Part shown: piece after piece, positions 43,305 to 53,181 of the stretch
How positions within the stretch are numbered: position 1 is the stretch's first letter
Layout: every line of letters begins with the position of its first letter
Origin: Clostridiales bacterium
GTDB lineage: Bacteria; Bacillota; Clostridia; Oscillospirales; Oscillospiraceae
Assembly: GCA_021201185.1 (NCBI GenBank)
Contig: JAJQFJ010000015.1
Coordinates: forward strand, 1 to 64,000
Direction of reading: 5' to 3'
Length of the DNA: 64,000 nt
Program-made: the position numbers and the translations under genes
Notes under the pieces: generated by a model
Database searches by the model: none
The model's input: only the letters and a program-made list of their open reading frames with translations
What the model was told of the DNA's origin: nothing

Positions 43305-44213
43305 ATGCTGACGATAACTCCCATCGCTCTGAGTGCCTCCCAGCTCAACCCGTTTCAGCAGCTGGGGATGTATATACAGACCATCGGCCTGTCCGACCTT
43401 CTGGACGTGGCCATCATTGCCGTGATTTTTTACTATGCGTTAAAGCTGGTCCAGAAGTCTCAGACCGGTCAGGTGTTCCGGGGTGTGGCCCTGGTGGTCG
43501 TGCTGCTGTGGCTGTCCGACCTGTTTAATCTCCATGTGCTGAACTTCCTGCTCAACAGCGTGGTTCAGGTGGGCTTTTTGGCGCTGATCGTCGTCTTTCA
43601 GCCGGAGATACGTCATTTTCTTACCCAGGTCGGCACCGGCAACCTGCGGCACTATTTACGTCGCCAGGAGGAGACCAGCGTGGTAGAGGATGCCATCGTC
43701 CAGACCGTCGCCGCCTATCAGGATATGTCCAGGAAAAAGGTGGGGGCTCTCACTGTCTTTGAGCGCAACAGTCTGCTGACAGACTGCCTGCACACCGGGA
43801 CTGCCCTGGACGCGGCGCTCTCCAGTGACCTGTTGGAAAATATTTTCTATCCCAAGGCGCCTCTCCATGATGGCGCAGTTATCGTCCGGGAGGGCCGGAT
43901 CGTGGGGGCTGGCTGTGTGCTGCCCCTGTCCGGGAATACCAACATCAGCAAGGAACTGGGGACCCGCCATAGGGCAGGGCTGGGCGTTACAGAGCATACC
44001 GACGCCGTCGTCGTCATCTGTTCTGAGGAGACCGGGTCCATCTCGGTGGCTACCGACGGTATGCTCAAGCGGCACCTCTCCGCAGAAACACTGGAGCAGC
44101 TGCTGCGCAACGAGCTGCTGACGGAGGAGCAGAACAAAAAGACCCTCATCCCTTCACTGAGGACCTTGCTGGGTTCCATCTGGAAAAAGGAGGACGAGGA
44201 TCATGTGGAATAA
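43305..44213 (+). CDS. cdaA: Diadenylate cyclase CdaA
   Basis: N-terminal TM helices; DGAVIVREGRIVGAGCVLPLS and GTRHRAGLGVTE (DGA/RHR). Confidence 0.96.
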   Translation: MLTITPIALSASQLNPFQQLGMYIQTIGLSDLLDVAIIAVIFYYALKLVQKSQTGQVFRGVALVVVLLWLSDLFNLHVLNFLLNSVVQVGFLALIVVFQPEIRHFLTQVGTGNLRHYLRRQEETSVVEDAIVQTVAAYQDMSRKKVGALTVFERNSLLTDCLHTGTALDAALSSDLLENIFYPKAPLHDGAVIVREGRIVGAGCVLPLSGNTNISKELGTRHRAGLGVTEHTDAVVVICSEETGSISVATDGMLKRHLSAETLEQLLRNELLTEEQNKKTLIPSLRTLLGSIWKKEDEDHVE

Positions 44214-45546
44214 GATTAAGAACAGCCGTCTCTCCTATATCCTCCTCTCCGTTTTACTCTCCATTGCCTGCTGGCTCTATGTGGATCTGGCTCAGCAGCC
44301 GGACGCACAGGTGACAATCAGTAATATCCCAGTGACCTTTATCGGTGAGGAGTCTCTGGAGGCAGAGGGGCTGCTCATCACGGGCGAGACTCCTACCATC
44401 AGCGTTGTGGTCAAAGGACCCCGGAGCATTATCACGCAGCTCAACAACAGCAACATTATCGTCACCGCCTCCACCAATTCTATTGCCAAGGCGGGGGTTT
44501 ACACCCTGGAGCTGAACATCAATCTGCCCAGCTCTGTTACCAGCTCCAGCTCCAGCGATGTCAGCATCGTCTCCAGAAGCGCCTCTGCAGTAGACGTGAC
44601 GGTGGTTCAGATGGTCAGTAAGACGGTGACCATCACGCCGGAGTTCACCGGCTCTGTTGCGGATGGCTACTACTCGGATGATGAAAGCTTTGTGCTCCAG
44701 CAAAAGGAGCTGGAGATCCGGGGCGAGGAGAGCGTCGTCGATTCGGTGAGCTACGCAAAGGTGATTCTCAGCGACACCGGGCTGACAGATACCTGGTCTG
44801 GCTGGTTGAGCATTGTCCTCTGTGACAAGGATGGGAATGAGGTCTCCAGCGATAACCTTGCCTTGGAGACAGACGCTATTTCAGTCACCTACTATGTCCA
44901 GTGCATTAAGGAGCTGACCCTCACTGTTGATTTGATCTCCGGCGGTGGAGCGACCTCCGAGAATGCCGAGTGTACCTATTCGGTGGAGACGGTCACCGTT
45001 GTGGGGCAGAGCGTCAATCTGGATGATTTGGAGACGCTGACGGTGGGCGAGGTCGATCTGGGCCAGATCGCCACCACTGGAGAATATGAGTTCAGTATCG
45101 AGGATGCCATGCCCGACGGCGTGAGCCTGATGAGCAGCGACACCACCGTCAAGGTGCAGGTCACCATCACCGGGCTGGAGATCCGTATCGTCTCCACCAG
45201 CAATATCATCCTGCAGAACAAGACGGAGGGGTGGAATTATCAGGTGGCGGACGTTGAAATCAGGCTCCGGGGAAAAGCGGAGGATTTTGATTTGCTCCTC
45301 AATGACGATATCCAGGTCACGGTGGATCTGGACGGCGTAGAACTGGTGGACGGAGAGACAGTCTCCGTACCTGCCACGGTGGAGCTCTCCGGAATCTCCG
45401 ATCTGGGCATCCTGGGCAGCTACAATGTCAGCATCACGACCACCCTAGTCCCGGAGGAGACTGGCGAGGGGGAGACGGAGACGACGGACACCGGGGACAG
45501 CACCAATTCCGGCACCGATACAGCTGCCGACGAGACAGGGAACTGA
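44203..45546 (+). CDS. YbbR-like domain-containing protein (CdaR-like)
   Basis: N-terminal TM plus YbbR repeats; overlaps cdaA. Confidence 0.92.
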   Translation: MWNKIKNSRLSYILLSVLLSIACWLYVDLAQQPDAQVTISNIPVTFIGEESLEAEGLLITGETPTISVVVKGPRSIITQLNNSNIIVTASTNSIAKAGVYTLELNINLPSSVTSSSSSDVSIVSRSASAVDVTVVQMVSKTVTITPEFTGSVADGYYSDDESFVLQQKELEIRGEESVVDSVSYAKVILSDTGLTDTWSGWLSIVLCDKDGNEVSSDNLALETDAISVTYYVQCIKELTLTVDLISGGGATSENAECTYSVETVTVVGQSVNLDDLETLTVGEVDLGQIATTGEYEFSIEDAMPDGVSLMSSDTTVKVQVTITGLEIRIVSTSNIILQNKTEGWNYQVADVEIRLRGKAEDFDLLLNDDIQVTVDLDGVELVDGETVSVPATVELSGISDLGILGSYNVSITTTLVPEETGEGETETTDTGDSTNSGTDTAADETGN

Positions 45547-45565
45547 TTTCTCCCGTTGGAATTGC

Positions 45566-45594
45566 TTTACAGAACCAGAATATTTTGGTATAAT
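45566..45594 (+). promoter_or_regulatory. Putative promoter of the yicC operon
   Basis: TTTACA-N17-TATAAT. Confidence 0.55.
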
Positions 45595-45632
45595 ATTTGA
45601 TTGAACCTGCTAACAAGGGGGACGAGCATTTC

Positions 45633-46511
45633 ATGCTGAACAGTATGACCGGCTATGGCCGGGGAGAGGCGGTGCTCCATCAGCATGCTATTGTTGTGGA
45701 GCTTCGCAGCGTCAACAACCGATATTTGGATTGCAGCGTCCGGCTGCCCCGGGTCTATGCCTGTGCAGAGGACGCCGTCCAGTCAGAGGTAAAGGCAGCT
45801 GTCTCCAGAGGCAAGGTGGAGGTCAACGTCACGGTAGACGCCTCCGGTTCGGACGCAGTCTCCGTCACCCTGAACCAGCCCGTGGCCGCCGGATACCTCA
45901 GAGCGCTCCGGGAGATGGGGGAAACCTTTGGCCTTCGGGATGATGTCTCCGTGTCTCTGCTCTCCCGTTTTCCCGACGTGTTCCGGGTGGAAAAAGCACC
46001 TGAGAATCTGGAACAGCTCACCGAAGATATCCGCCAGGTCACCCGGATGGCGCTGACCGACTTCAACGCCATGCGTGCCCGGGAGGGCGAAAAGCTGGCG
46101 GAGGATCTGCTGGGACGGCGGGATACCCTGGAGGAGTATACCTGCCAGGTAGAGGCCCGTTCCCCGGAGACGGTAGCCGCCTATCGGGAGCGCCTGACTG
46201 CCAAACTCCGGGAGGTGCTGGAGGATTGCCAGATCGACGAGGCCCGTATTCTCACCGAGGCGGCGATTTTTGCCGACAAGGTGGCCGTGGCAGAGGAGAC
46301 GGTCCGCCTTCACAGCCATATCAACCAGTTCCGGGACATGGTCCGCCAGGGCGGTGTCATTGGCCGGAAGCTGGATTTTCTCATCCAGGAGATGAACCGG
46401 GAGACCAATACCACAGGCTCCAAGTGCAACGATCTGCAGCTGTCTACCATTGTGGTGGACATGAAGGCGGAGTTGGAAAAGCTGCGGGAGCAGGTCCAGA
46501 ACGTGGAATAA
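45633..46511 (+). CDS. yicC: YicC/YloC family endoribonuclease
   Basis: [13 protein letters not shown]; [17 protein letters not shown]. Confidence 0.95.
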   Translation: MLNSMTGYGRGEAVLHQHAIVVELRSVNNRYLDCSVRLPRVYACAEDAVQSEVKAAVSRGKVEVNVTVDASGSDAVSVTLNQPVAAGYLRALREMGETFGLRDDVSVSLLSRFPDVFRVEKAPENLEQLTEDIRQVTRMALTDFNAMRAREGEKLAEDLLGRRDTLEEYTCQVEARSPETVAAYRERLTAKLREVLEDCQIDEARILTEAAIFADKVAVAEETVRLHSHINQFRDMVRQGGVIGRKLDFLIQEMNRETNTTGSKCNDLQLSTIVVDMKAELEKLREQVQNVE

Positions 46512-46534
46512 AAGCTTGCAAAGGAGGCGGCAGG

Positions 46535-46807
46535 ATGCGGCTGCTGAACATCGGCTACGGCAATATGGTCGCCGGCGACCGTATCATCGCCATCGTCAGC
46601 CCAGACTCAGCACCCATCAAGCGTATCGTCCAGGAGGCCCGGGAACGGGGCGTTCTCATTGACGCCTCCTATGGGCGGAAAACCAGGTCGGTACTGATCG
46701 CCGACACGGGCCATGTGATCCTGTCCGCTCTGACCCCGGAGGTCATTGCGGTCCGGGTCGAAGGACGAGAGAACGGCAAGGAGGCTGCGGATGAATACCA
46801 GAGCTAA
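46535..46807 (+). CDS. remA: DUF370/RemA family regulator
   Basis: [31 protein letters not shown]. Confidence 0.92.
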   Translation: MRLLNIGYGNMVAGDRIIAIVSPDSAPIKRIVQEARERGVLIDASYGRKTRSVLIADTGHVILSALTPEVIAVRVEGRENGKEAADEYQS

Positions 46808-47408
46808 AAAGGGGCAGATCGTCGTCATTTCCGGCCCCTCCGGTGTAGGAAAAAGCACGGTCATCTCCGAGGTGCGCAACCAGCGGCAAAGCCTCACCTT
46901 CTCCATCTCCTACACCACCCGAAAGCCCCGGAGCGGGGAGGAAAACCATGTGCACTATCATTTTGTAGACATGGAGGTCTTTTCCCGCATGATCGAGGCG
47001 GGGGAATTTCTGGAATATGCCTGCTATCAGGGCCAGTATTACGGCACCTCCCGGGCGGATGTGGAGGCTCTGGTTCAGTCAGGCCACGACGTACTGCTGG
47101 ACATTGAGGTCCAGGGCGGCGCCCAGGTGCGGCACCTCTGCCCGGAGGCCACTTTGATTTTTGTCATCCCACCCTCCTTTGGAGAGCTCTCCCGTCGGCT
47201 CCACGGTCGGCAAAGCGAGAGCGAGGAGGTCATTCAGGGTCGGCTCCAGCGGGCCAGGGAGGAATATCAGGAGATTCCCCTTTACGATTTTCTGGTGGTC
47301 AACGACAAGGTGCCCCAGGCCGCAGACGAGGTGCTCTCCATTCTCAAGGCACAGGATTGCCGGGTCTCCGCCCGGCTGGATATGATCAAGGAGGATATTG
47401 TATTATGA
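46791..47408 (+). CDS. gmk: Guanylate kinase
   Basis: [34 protein letters not shown]. Confidence 0.96.
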   Translation: MNTRAKKGQIVVISGPSGVGKSTVISEVRNQRQSLTFSISYTTRKPRSGEENHVHYHFVDMEVFSRMIEAGEFLEYACYQGQYYGTSRADVEALVQSGHDVLLDIEVQGGAQVRHLCPEATLIFVIPPSFGELSRRLHGRQSESEEVIQGRLQRAREEYQEIPLYDFLVVNDKVPQAADEVLSILKAQDCRVSARLDMIKEDIVL

Positions 47409-47617
47409 TTCTTTATCCCATGAACGAGCTGATGAAAAACAGCATCAACAGCCGGTATGAGCTGGTCAACCTGGTAGCTCATCGGGCCAGAGAGATCTCA
47501 GTCGCAGAGACAGCGGATGAGCCGCTGACGGAAAAACCGGTGACCATCGCACTCAACGAGGCCCGGGCGGGCCTGATTCATCGTCCTGTCATACAGCAGG
47601 AGTCAGGTGAGGCGTGA
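47405..47617 (+). CDS. rpoZ: DNA-directed RNA polymerase omega subunit
   Basis: NSRYELVNLVAHRAREI; KPVTIALNEARAGLI. Confidence 0.93.
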   Translation: MILYPMNELMKNSINSRYELVNLVAHRAREISVAETADEPLTEKPVTIALNEARAGLIHRPVIQQESGEA

Positions 47618-47721
47618 GCCGCCAACCTGGAAACCGATCTGCAGGGCAAGAGGCGTCGGAGACAATAGGCCTCTGACGTCCCTTGCCTTGCGTCATGTTC
47701 TGTGCCGGAATGGGGGTGAGC

Positions 47722-50196
47722 ATGTTGGAGCCGGTACTGTGCTGCAAGGTGGCGGTGGCCTCGGCCACCTATTCCATCGACAAGCCCTATACCTACCTTG
47801 TCCCGGACAGCTTTTCCCAGGCGCTACAGCCCGGCATGCGGGTCATCATCCCCTTTGGAAAGGGCAATCGCCGTTCTGAGGGTTTGGTCCTTGATATAGC
47901 TCAGGAGCAGCCGGAGATGCAGCTGAAATGGCTCAATGCCATCCTGGACGAGGCGCCAGTAGTGGACGCCGAAGGCATCCGTCTGGCCCTCTGGATGCGG
48001 GAGCGGTATTTCTGTACGGTCTACGACGCGGTCAAGGCCATGCTCCCCGCCGGGCTTTACTATGATCTTCGGGACAGCTATTGTCTGGCTCCGGGTATCG
48101 ACCCTGTCGCCTGGCAGGAGGAGCATCCCTGCAATGAGACGGAGAAACGTGTGCTGTCCCTGATCTCCGGTGAAGGAGGCAGCATCCAGCGCAAGACCCT
48201 TCGGGAGGCCTTTGGACAGACCAATCCCTCCAGGGCGTTACACCGCCTGATGGAAGACGGCGCGCTCTATCTAGAGACCAGCGCTCAGCGGGGTGTGGGC
48301 GACAAAAGCGAGGAGGTGGCCATTCTGGCTGTTTCCCAGGAGGCGGCCAGAGAGGCAGTCGCCAAAAGCCGCTCCAAGGCCCGGAAGGCGGTGGTAGATC
48401 TGCTCTGCGATGTAGGCTCCGCCTCTGCCAAGGACGTGGCCTACTTCACCGGGGCCAGCCGCCGGCCCCTGAAGGAGCTGGAAAAGTCCGGACTGGTCAC
48501 TCTTTTTCAGCGGGAGGTCTTTCGTCGCCCGGTGACGGACGCCGCCCCCCATCAGGAGCCGCCCCAGCTCACTCAGGAGCAGCAGAACGCCTATGACGGG
48601 TTGGCCGACCTTCTGGAACAGGGAAAGCCCGCCTGCGGCCTGCTCTACGGCGTCACCGGCTCGGGAAAAACCTCAGTCTATATCCGTCTGATCCATCGCA
48701 CTCTGCAGCTGGGGCGCTCTGCCCTGGTGCTGGTGCCGGAAATCGGCCTGACACCCCAGATGATGCGCCAGTTTATCGCCCAGTTTGGCGACCGGGTGGC
48801 GGTGCTGCACAGCTCCCTATCCGCCGGAGAGCGATATGATGAGTGGAAGCGGGCCAAAGGGGGAGAGGCCAGCGTGGTCATCGGAACCCGCTCGGCAGTT
48901 TTTGCGCCTCTGAAAAATCTTGGGCTCATTATTTTAGATGAGGAGCAGGAGGCCAGCTACAAATCGGAAAACCTGCCCCGGTATCATGCGGCGGAGGTGG
49001 CAAAGTTTCGCTGCTCCCAGCAGAACGCCCTGTTGCTGCTGGGCTCTGCCACACCGTCGGTGGAGAGCATGTATCTGGCCCAGACGGGGAAATACCACCT
49101 GTTCCGGCTCAAACAGCGGTATAATGGCCGGAATCTGCCCCGGGTGATTCTCTCGGACACCCGGGAGGATCTGCGGCAGGGAAACAGCTCCTCCATCGGC
49201 AACATTCTCCGGGACGAGCTGACGGAGAATCTCCGCCGGGGAGAACAGTCGATTTTGCTGCTCAACCGCCGGGGGGCCAGCCGAATGGTCATCTGCGCTG
49301 AGTGCGGCGAGGTCCCCCAATGCAGCCGCTGCTCCGTCCACCTGACCTATCACAAGGCCAACGGACGGTTGATGTGCCATTACTGCGGTCACAGCGAGCC
49401 GCTCCCCAGTCGATGCCCGGTCTGCGGCGGTTCCCTGGTCCTTGTGGGCTATGGGACTCAGCGACTGGAGGAGGACCTTGCGGAGCAGTTCCCTGGCACT
49501 CCCGTGTTGCGCCTGGATGCGGACACCGTCTCCGCTGCCCACACCCACCGGCAGCTGCTGCAACAGTTTGAACAGGAGAAAATCCCCATTCTCATCGGCA
49601 CCCAGATGGTGGCCAAGGGACTGGACTTTGAAAATGTGACCCTGGTGGGGGTGATCGACGCGGATATGACCCTCCACATGGACGATTTCCGGGCAGGAGA
49701 GCGCACCTTCTCTCTGCTGACCCAGGTGGTGGGCCGGGCCGGGCGTGGTCTGCGGGAGGGGAGAGCGGTCATCCAGACCTTTCACCCCCAGGACAGCGTC
49801 ATCAACGCCGCCGCCCGGCAGGACTATGACAGCTTCTATGCCGAGGAAATCCACCTCCGGACCGTACGGCAGCTGCCCCCCCTTCGTGACCTGATCGTCC
49901 TGACTGTCACCGGACCGGAGGAGGGAGCCGTTCTGCGGAGCAGTATGCGCCTCCGGGATGGGCTCATGGCCTGGCAGGGGAGCGCGTTGATGGAGGGTTC
50001 CCCCTTTTCTGTGCTGGGGCCTGCCCCGGCCAGTGTGGTCAGGGTGAACGGCCGATACCGTTACCGCCTCACCGTCACCGGACAAAATAACCGCTCCATG
50101 CGGCAGATGATCTCTCAGCTGTTGCGTGCGGCGTCGGAGGATAAGCAGAATCGGGGATTGGCTGTCTTTGCAGATGTCAATCCTATGGATGTATAA
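47722..50196 (+). CDS. priA: Primosomal protein N' (PriA helicase)
   Basis: GVTGSGKT, DEEQEASYK, zinc motifs CAECGEVPQCSRC..CHYCG..CPVCGG. Confidence 0.96.
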   Translation: MLEPVLCCKVAVASATYSIDKPYTYLVPDSFSQALQPGMRVIIPFGKGNRRSEGLVLDIAQEQPEMQLKWLNAILDEAPVVDAEGIRLALWMRERYFCTVYDAVKAMLPAGLYYDLRDSYCLAPGIDPVAWQEEHPCNETEKRVLSLISGEGGSIQRKTLREAFGQTNPSRALHRLMEDGALYLETSAQRGVGDKSEEVAILAVSQEAAREAVAKSRSKARKAVVDLLCDVGSASAKDVAYFTGASRRPLKELEKSGLVTLFQREVFRRPVTDAAPHQEPPQLTQEQQNAYDGLADLLEQGKPACGLLYGVTGSGKTSVYIRLIHRTLQLGRSALVLVPEIGLTPQMMRQFIAQFGDRVAVLHSSLSAGERYDEWKRAKGGEASVVIGTRSAVFAPLKNLGLIILDEEQEASYKSENLPRYHAAEVAKFRCSQQNALLLLGSATPSVESMYLAQTGKYHLFRLKQRYNGRNLPRVILSDTREDLRQGNSSSIGNILRDELTENLRRGEQSILLLNRRGASRMVICAECGEVPQCSRCSVHLTYHKANGRLMCHYCGHSEPLPSRCPVCGGSLVLVGYGTQRLEEDLAEQFPGTPVLRLDADTVSAAHTHRQLLQQFEQEKIPILIGTQMVAKGLDFENVTLVGVIDADMTLHMDDFRAGERTFSLLTQVVGRAGRGLREGRAVIQTFHPQDSVINAAARQDYDSFYAEEIHLRTVRQLPPLRDLIVLTVTGPEEGAVLRSSMRLRDGLMAWQGSALMEGSPFSVLGPAPASVVRVNGRYRYRLTVTGQNNRSMRQMISQLLRAASEDKQNRGLAVFADVNPMDV

Positions 50197-50235
50197 GGTA
50201 AGAAGATAAGAGAAGATAAGATAGGAGCGTGTGTT

Positions 50236-50730
50236 ATGATTCGCAATATCGTTAAAAAGGGAGACCCGGTACTCGGCAAGGTTTGTCACCCTGTCACCAA
50301 ATTTGATTATAAGCTTCACCGTCTGCTGGACGATATGAAGGAGACCCTGATCGACTCCAACGGCGTCGGTCTGGCCGCTCCCCAGGTGGGTATCCTCCGC
50401 CGGGTCGTTGTGGTCATGAACGAGGAGGAGCATATTCATGAGCTGATCAACCCCGTCATCGTCTCCTCCTCCGGAGAGCAGACCGGGCTGGAGGGGTGCC
50501 TCTCCCTGCCGGGGCGGTACGGCTACGTCACCCGTCCCATGGTGGTTCGGGTCAGGGCCCAGGACCGGGACGGCAACTGGTTCGAGGTGGAGGATCAGGG
50601 TCTCACCGCCCGGTGCTTCTGCCATGAGCTGGCCCATCTGGACGGTCATATGTTTGACGAGCTGTGCGACCGGACCTACTCCACTGAGGAGCTGGACGAG
50701 ATGGAGGCCGCCGAAAGCGAGGCGGAGTGA
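50236..50730 (+). CDS. def: Peptide deformylase
   Basis: GVGLAAPQVG, EGCLSLPG, HELAHLDG. Confidence 0.96.
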   Translation: MIRNIVKKGDPVLGKVCHPVTKFDYKLHRLLDDMKETLIDSNGVGLAAPQVGILRRVVVVMNEEEHIHELINPVIVSSSGEQTGLEGCLSLPGRYGYVTRPMVVRVRAQDRDGNWFEVEDQGLTARCFCHELAHLDGHMFDELCDRTYSTEELDEMEAAESEAE

Positions 50731-51644
50731 TGCGTATCGTCTTTATGGGGACGCCGGAGTTTGCCGTCCCCTCCCTGAAACGGCTCATTGCTGACGGCCA
50801 TGAGATCGCCGCCGTCTACACCCAGCCGGACAAGCCCAAAAACCGGGGCATGAAGCTGACCTTTTCCCCGGTAAAAGAGGTAGCTCTGGCCCACGACATC
50901 CCCGTTATCCAGCCCCAGACGCTCCGGGAGGAGGGGGCGCTGGAGACGCTGGCGGCGTTCCGGCCTGAGCTGATGGTGGTGGCGGCTTATGGCAAAATAT
51001 TGCCCCGCTCCTTCTTTGAGCTGCCCCCTCTGGGCTGCATCAATGTACACTCGTCCCTGCTCCCCAGGTATCGGGGCGCCGCTCCCATCAACTGGGCAGT
51101 CATCAACGGAGAGCGGGAGACAGGCGTGACCATTATGGACATCGCCGAGGCGCTGGACTCCGGAGACATTCTCGCTCAGGCATCCACCCTCATTGACCCG
51201 GACGAAACAGTGGAGACCCTCCATGACCGGCTGGCAGAGATGGGAGCCAAGCTGCTCAGCGAGACGGTAGGCAAAATCGCCGCCGGAACCGTCTGCCGGA
51301 CGCCCCAGGACGATTCCCAGGCGACCTATGCTCCCATGCTCAGCCGGGCGCTTTCCCCCATCGACTGGAGCCACAGCGCCCGGGCGATTCATGACCAGGT
51401 GCGGGGGCTTGTCCCCTGGCCTGCCACCACAGCCCAGGTGGGCGGGCAGACCTTTAAAGTGTTCGCCACCCAGGTTACTGACGATAAGACCGGAAAACCC
51501 GGCGGGACGTTGCTGGGAACAGATGATCGGGGCATCCTGATGGCCTGCGGCGACGGCGGCGTGTTGCGCATTACAGAGGTCCAGGCCCCCGGCAAAAAGC
51601 GGATGCAGGCTGCCGATTATCTCCGGGGCCATCCCCTGGTATAA
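50727..51644 (+). CDS. fmt: Methionyl-tRNA formyltransferase
   Basis: FMGTPEFAVPSL; HSSLLPRYRGAAPINWAVINGE. Confidence 0.96.
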   Translation: MMRIVFMGTPEFAVPSLKRLIADGHEIAAVYTQPDKPKNRGMKLTFSPVKEVALAHDIPVIQPQTLREEGALETLAAFRPELMVVAAYGKILPRSFFELPPLGCINVHSSLLPRYRGAAPINWAVINGERETGVTIMDIAEALDSGDILAQASTLIDPDETVETLHDRLAEMGAKLLSETVGKIAAGTVCRTPQDDSQATYAPMLSRALSPIDWSHSARAIHDQVRGLVPWPATTAQVGGQTFKVFATQVTDDKTGKPGGTLLGTDDRGILMACGDGGVLRITEVQAPGKKRMQAADYLRGHPLV

Positions 51645-51674
51645 CAGAAACAGGACAGAGCGAGGTAAATCAAC

Positions 51675-51854
51675 ATGGATATCTCCCCCAAGGAATATGT
51701 AGTCGATCAGATCGTCGGCGATTATGCCATGCTCCGCCGGACAGATGCACCATCCGATCAGCTGAACCAGGTGGCCCTGGCGCTGGTGCCGGAGGGGCTG
51801 GAGGTGGGGTCCCGGCTGCGCTGGGAACTGTTCACCTACACGTTGCTTCGCTGA
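51675..51854 (+). CDS. Small DUF3006-like protein (59 aa, not in supplied ORF track)
   Basis: ATG 51675 to TGA 51854: MDISPKEYVVDQIVGDYAMLRRTDAPSDQLNQVALALVPEGLEVGSRLRWELFTYTLLR; upstream gcgaggtaaat; fits between fmt and rsmB. Confidence 0.75.
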   Translation: MDISPKEYVVDQIVGDYAMLRRTDAPSDQLNQVALALVPEGLEVGSRLRWELFTYTLLR

Positions 51855-51855
51855 T

Positions 51856-53181
51856 ATGGAGGGGAAAACCACTGTTTCGCCCTCCCGGGCGGTGGCTCTG
51901 GAGGTACTGATTGCCTGCGAAAAGCGTCATGCCTGGTCGGACAGCGCGCTGTCTGCGTCCATCCGCCGGGCCGGACTCTCCGGCCGGGATGCTGCCCTGG
52001 CAAGCCGTCTGTGCTACGGCGTACAGCAAAATCAGCTGCTGCTCCTCTACTGGCTGGAGCAGTTCTGCCGCGTCCCCGTGGAGCGACTGGAACTGCCAAT
52101 TCGCCTGATTTTGGAGATGGGGCTGTACCAGTTGGCCTTTCTGGACCGGGTCCCCGCCCACGCCGCCGTGGACGAGAGCGTCAGGCTGGCCCGGACCCAG
52201 AGCAAAAATCCCCGCTCCCCCGGCCTGGTCAACGGCGTTCTTCGGGCTTTTCTCCGTCAAAGGGATACGATGCCCGCCCCTGCATCGTTGTCCGTCCGCT
52301 ACAGCCATCCCCAATGGCTGGTGGACCTGTTGCGGGACGAGGTCCCGGAGGGCACCCTGGAGGCGCTGCTCCAGGCGGATAACAGCCAGCCGTCCACCGT
52401 CATTCAGGTCAACATCCTGAAAACAGACGGAGCGACGCTGGTGCGCCGCCTGGAAGGGGAGGGGGTCACAGTGGAGGCCCATCCCTTCCTGCCGGACTGC
52501 TATCAGATCTCCGAGACGGGTGATTTGAGCCGCCTTGCCAGCTTCCGGGAGGGTCTGTTCCAGGTGCAGGATGCCGCCGCCCGTCTGGCGGTATTGGCCG
52601 CCGGGCCTCGCCCCGGTATGGCCGTGCTGGACGCCTGCGCCGCCCCCGGCGGCAAGAGCTTCCAGGCGGCCATGGAGATGAAAAACCGGGGCTCCATTCT
52701 CTCCTGCGATCTCCAGGTGAAAAAGCTCTCCCGTATCCGGGAGGGGGCGGAGCGACTGGGCATCGGCTGCATCACCACCCGGGCCATGGACGGGCGTGTG
52801 TTTCAGCAGGAGCTGGAAGAAAAATTTGACCTGGTGTTGGCAGACGTGCCCTGCTCCGGCCTGGGCATTATCCGCAAAAAACCGGATATCCGCTATAAGG
52901 AGCCGGAGGCCCTGGAGCGTCTGCCGGAGATCCAGCGGGCCATTTTAGGCAACGTCTCCCGGTATGTGGCCCCCGGCGGGGCGCTGCTCTATTCCACCTG
53001 CACCGTCCTGCGCCGGGAAAATCAGGAGGTCGTAACGGCGTTCCTCTCCGGGCATCCGGACTTCCATCTGGAGGCTTTTTCCCTGCCCGGTGTAGGGGAT
53101 TGCGACGGGATGAAGCCCCTCTGGCCCCATCTTCACGGGACAGACGGATTTTTTATGGCAAAACTGAGGAGAGAGACATGA
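51856..53181 (+). CDS. rsmB: 16S rRNA (cytosine(967)-C(5))-methyltransferase RsmB
   Basis: CAAPGGKSFQ, DVPCSGLGIIRKKPDIRYK, YSTCTVLRRENQEVV. Confidence 0.95.
   Translation: MEGKTTVSPSRAVALEVLIACEKRHAWSDSALSASIRRAGLSGRDAALASRLCYGVQQNQLLLLYWLEQFCRVPVERLELPIRLILEMGLYQLAFLDRVPAHAAVDESVRLARTQSKNPRSPGLVNGVLRAFLRQRDTMPAPASLSVRYSHPQWLVDLLRDEVPEGTLEALLQADNSQPSTVIQVNILKTDGATLVRRLEGEGVTVEAHPFLPDCYQISETGDLSRLASFREGLFQVQDAAARLAVLAAGPRPGMAVLDACAAPGGKSFQAAMEMKNRGSILSCDLQVKKLSRIREGAERLGIGCITTRAMDGRVFQQELEEKFDLVLADVPCSGLGIIRKKPDIRYKEPEALERLPEIQRAILGNVSRYVAPGGALLYSTCTVLRRENQEVVTAFLSGHPDFHLEAFSLPGVGDCDGMKPLWPHLHGTDGFFMAKLRRET

Noticed and set aside
50190-50235. agaagataagagaagataagatagg purine-rich repeat before def
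   Set aside because: Short, directly at the RBS region; most simply an unstructured AG-rich ribosome-binding context.
48934-50649. 571-aa antisense ORF over priA/def
   Set aside because: Overlaps two unambiguous core genes; no motif.
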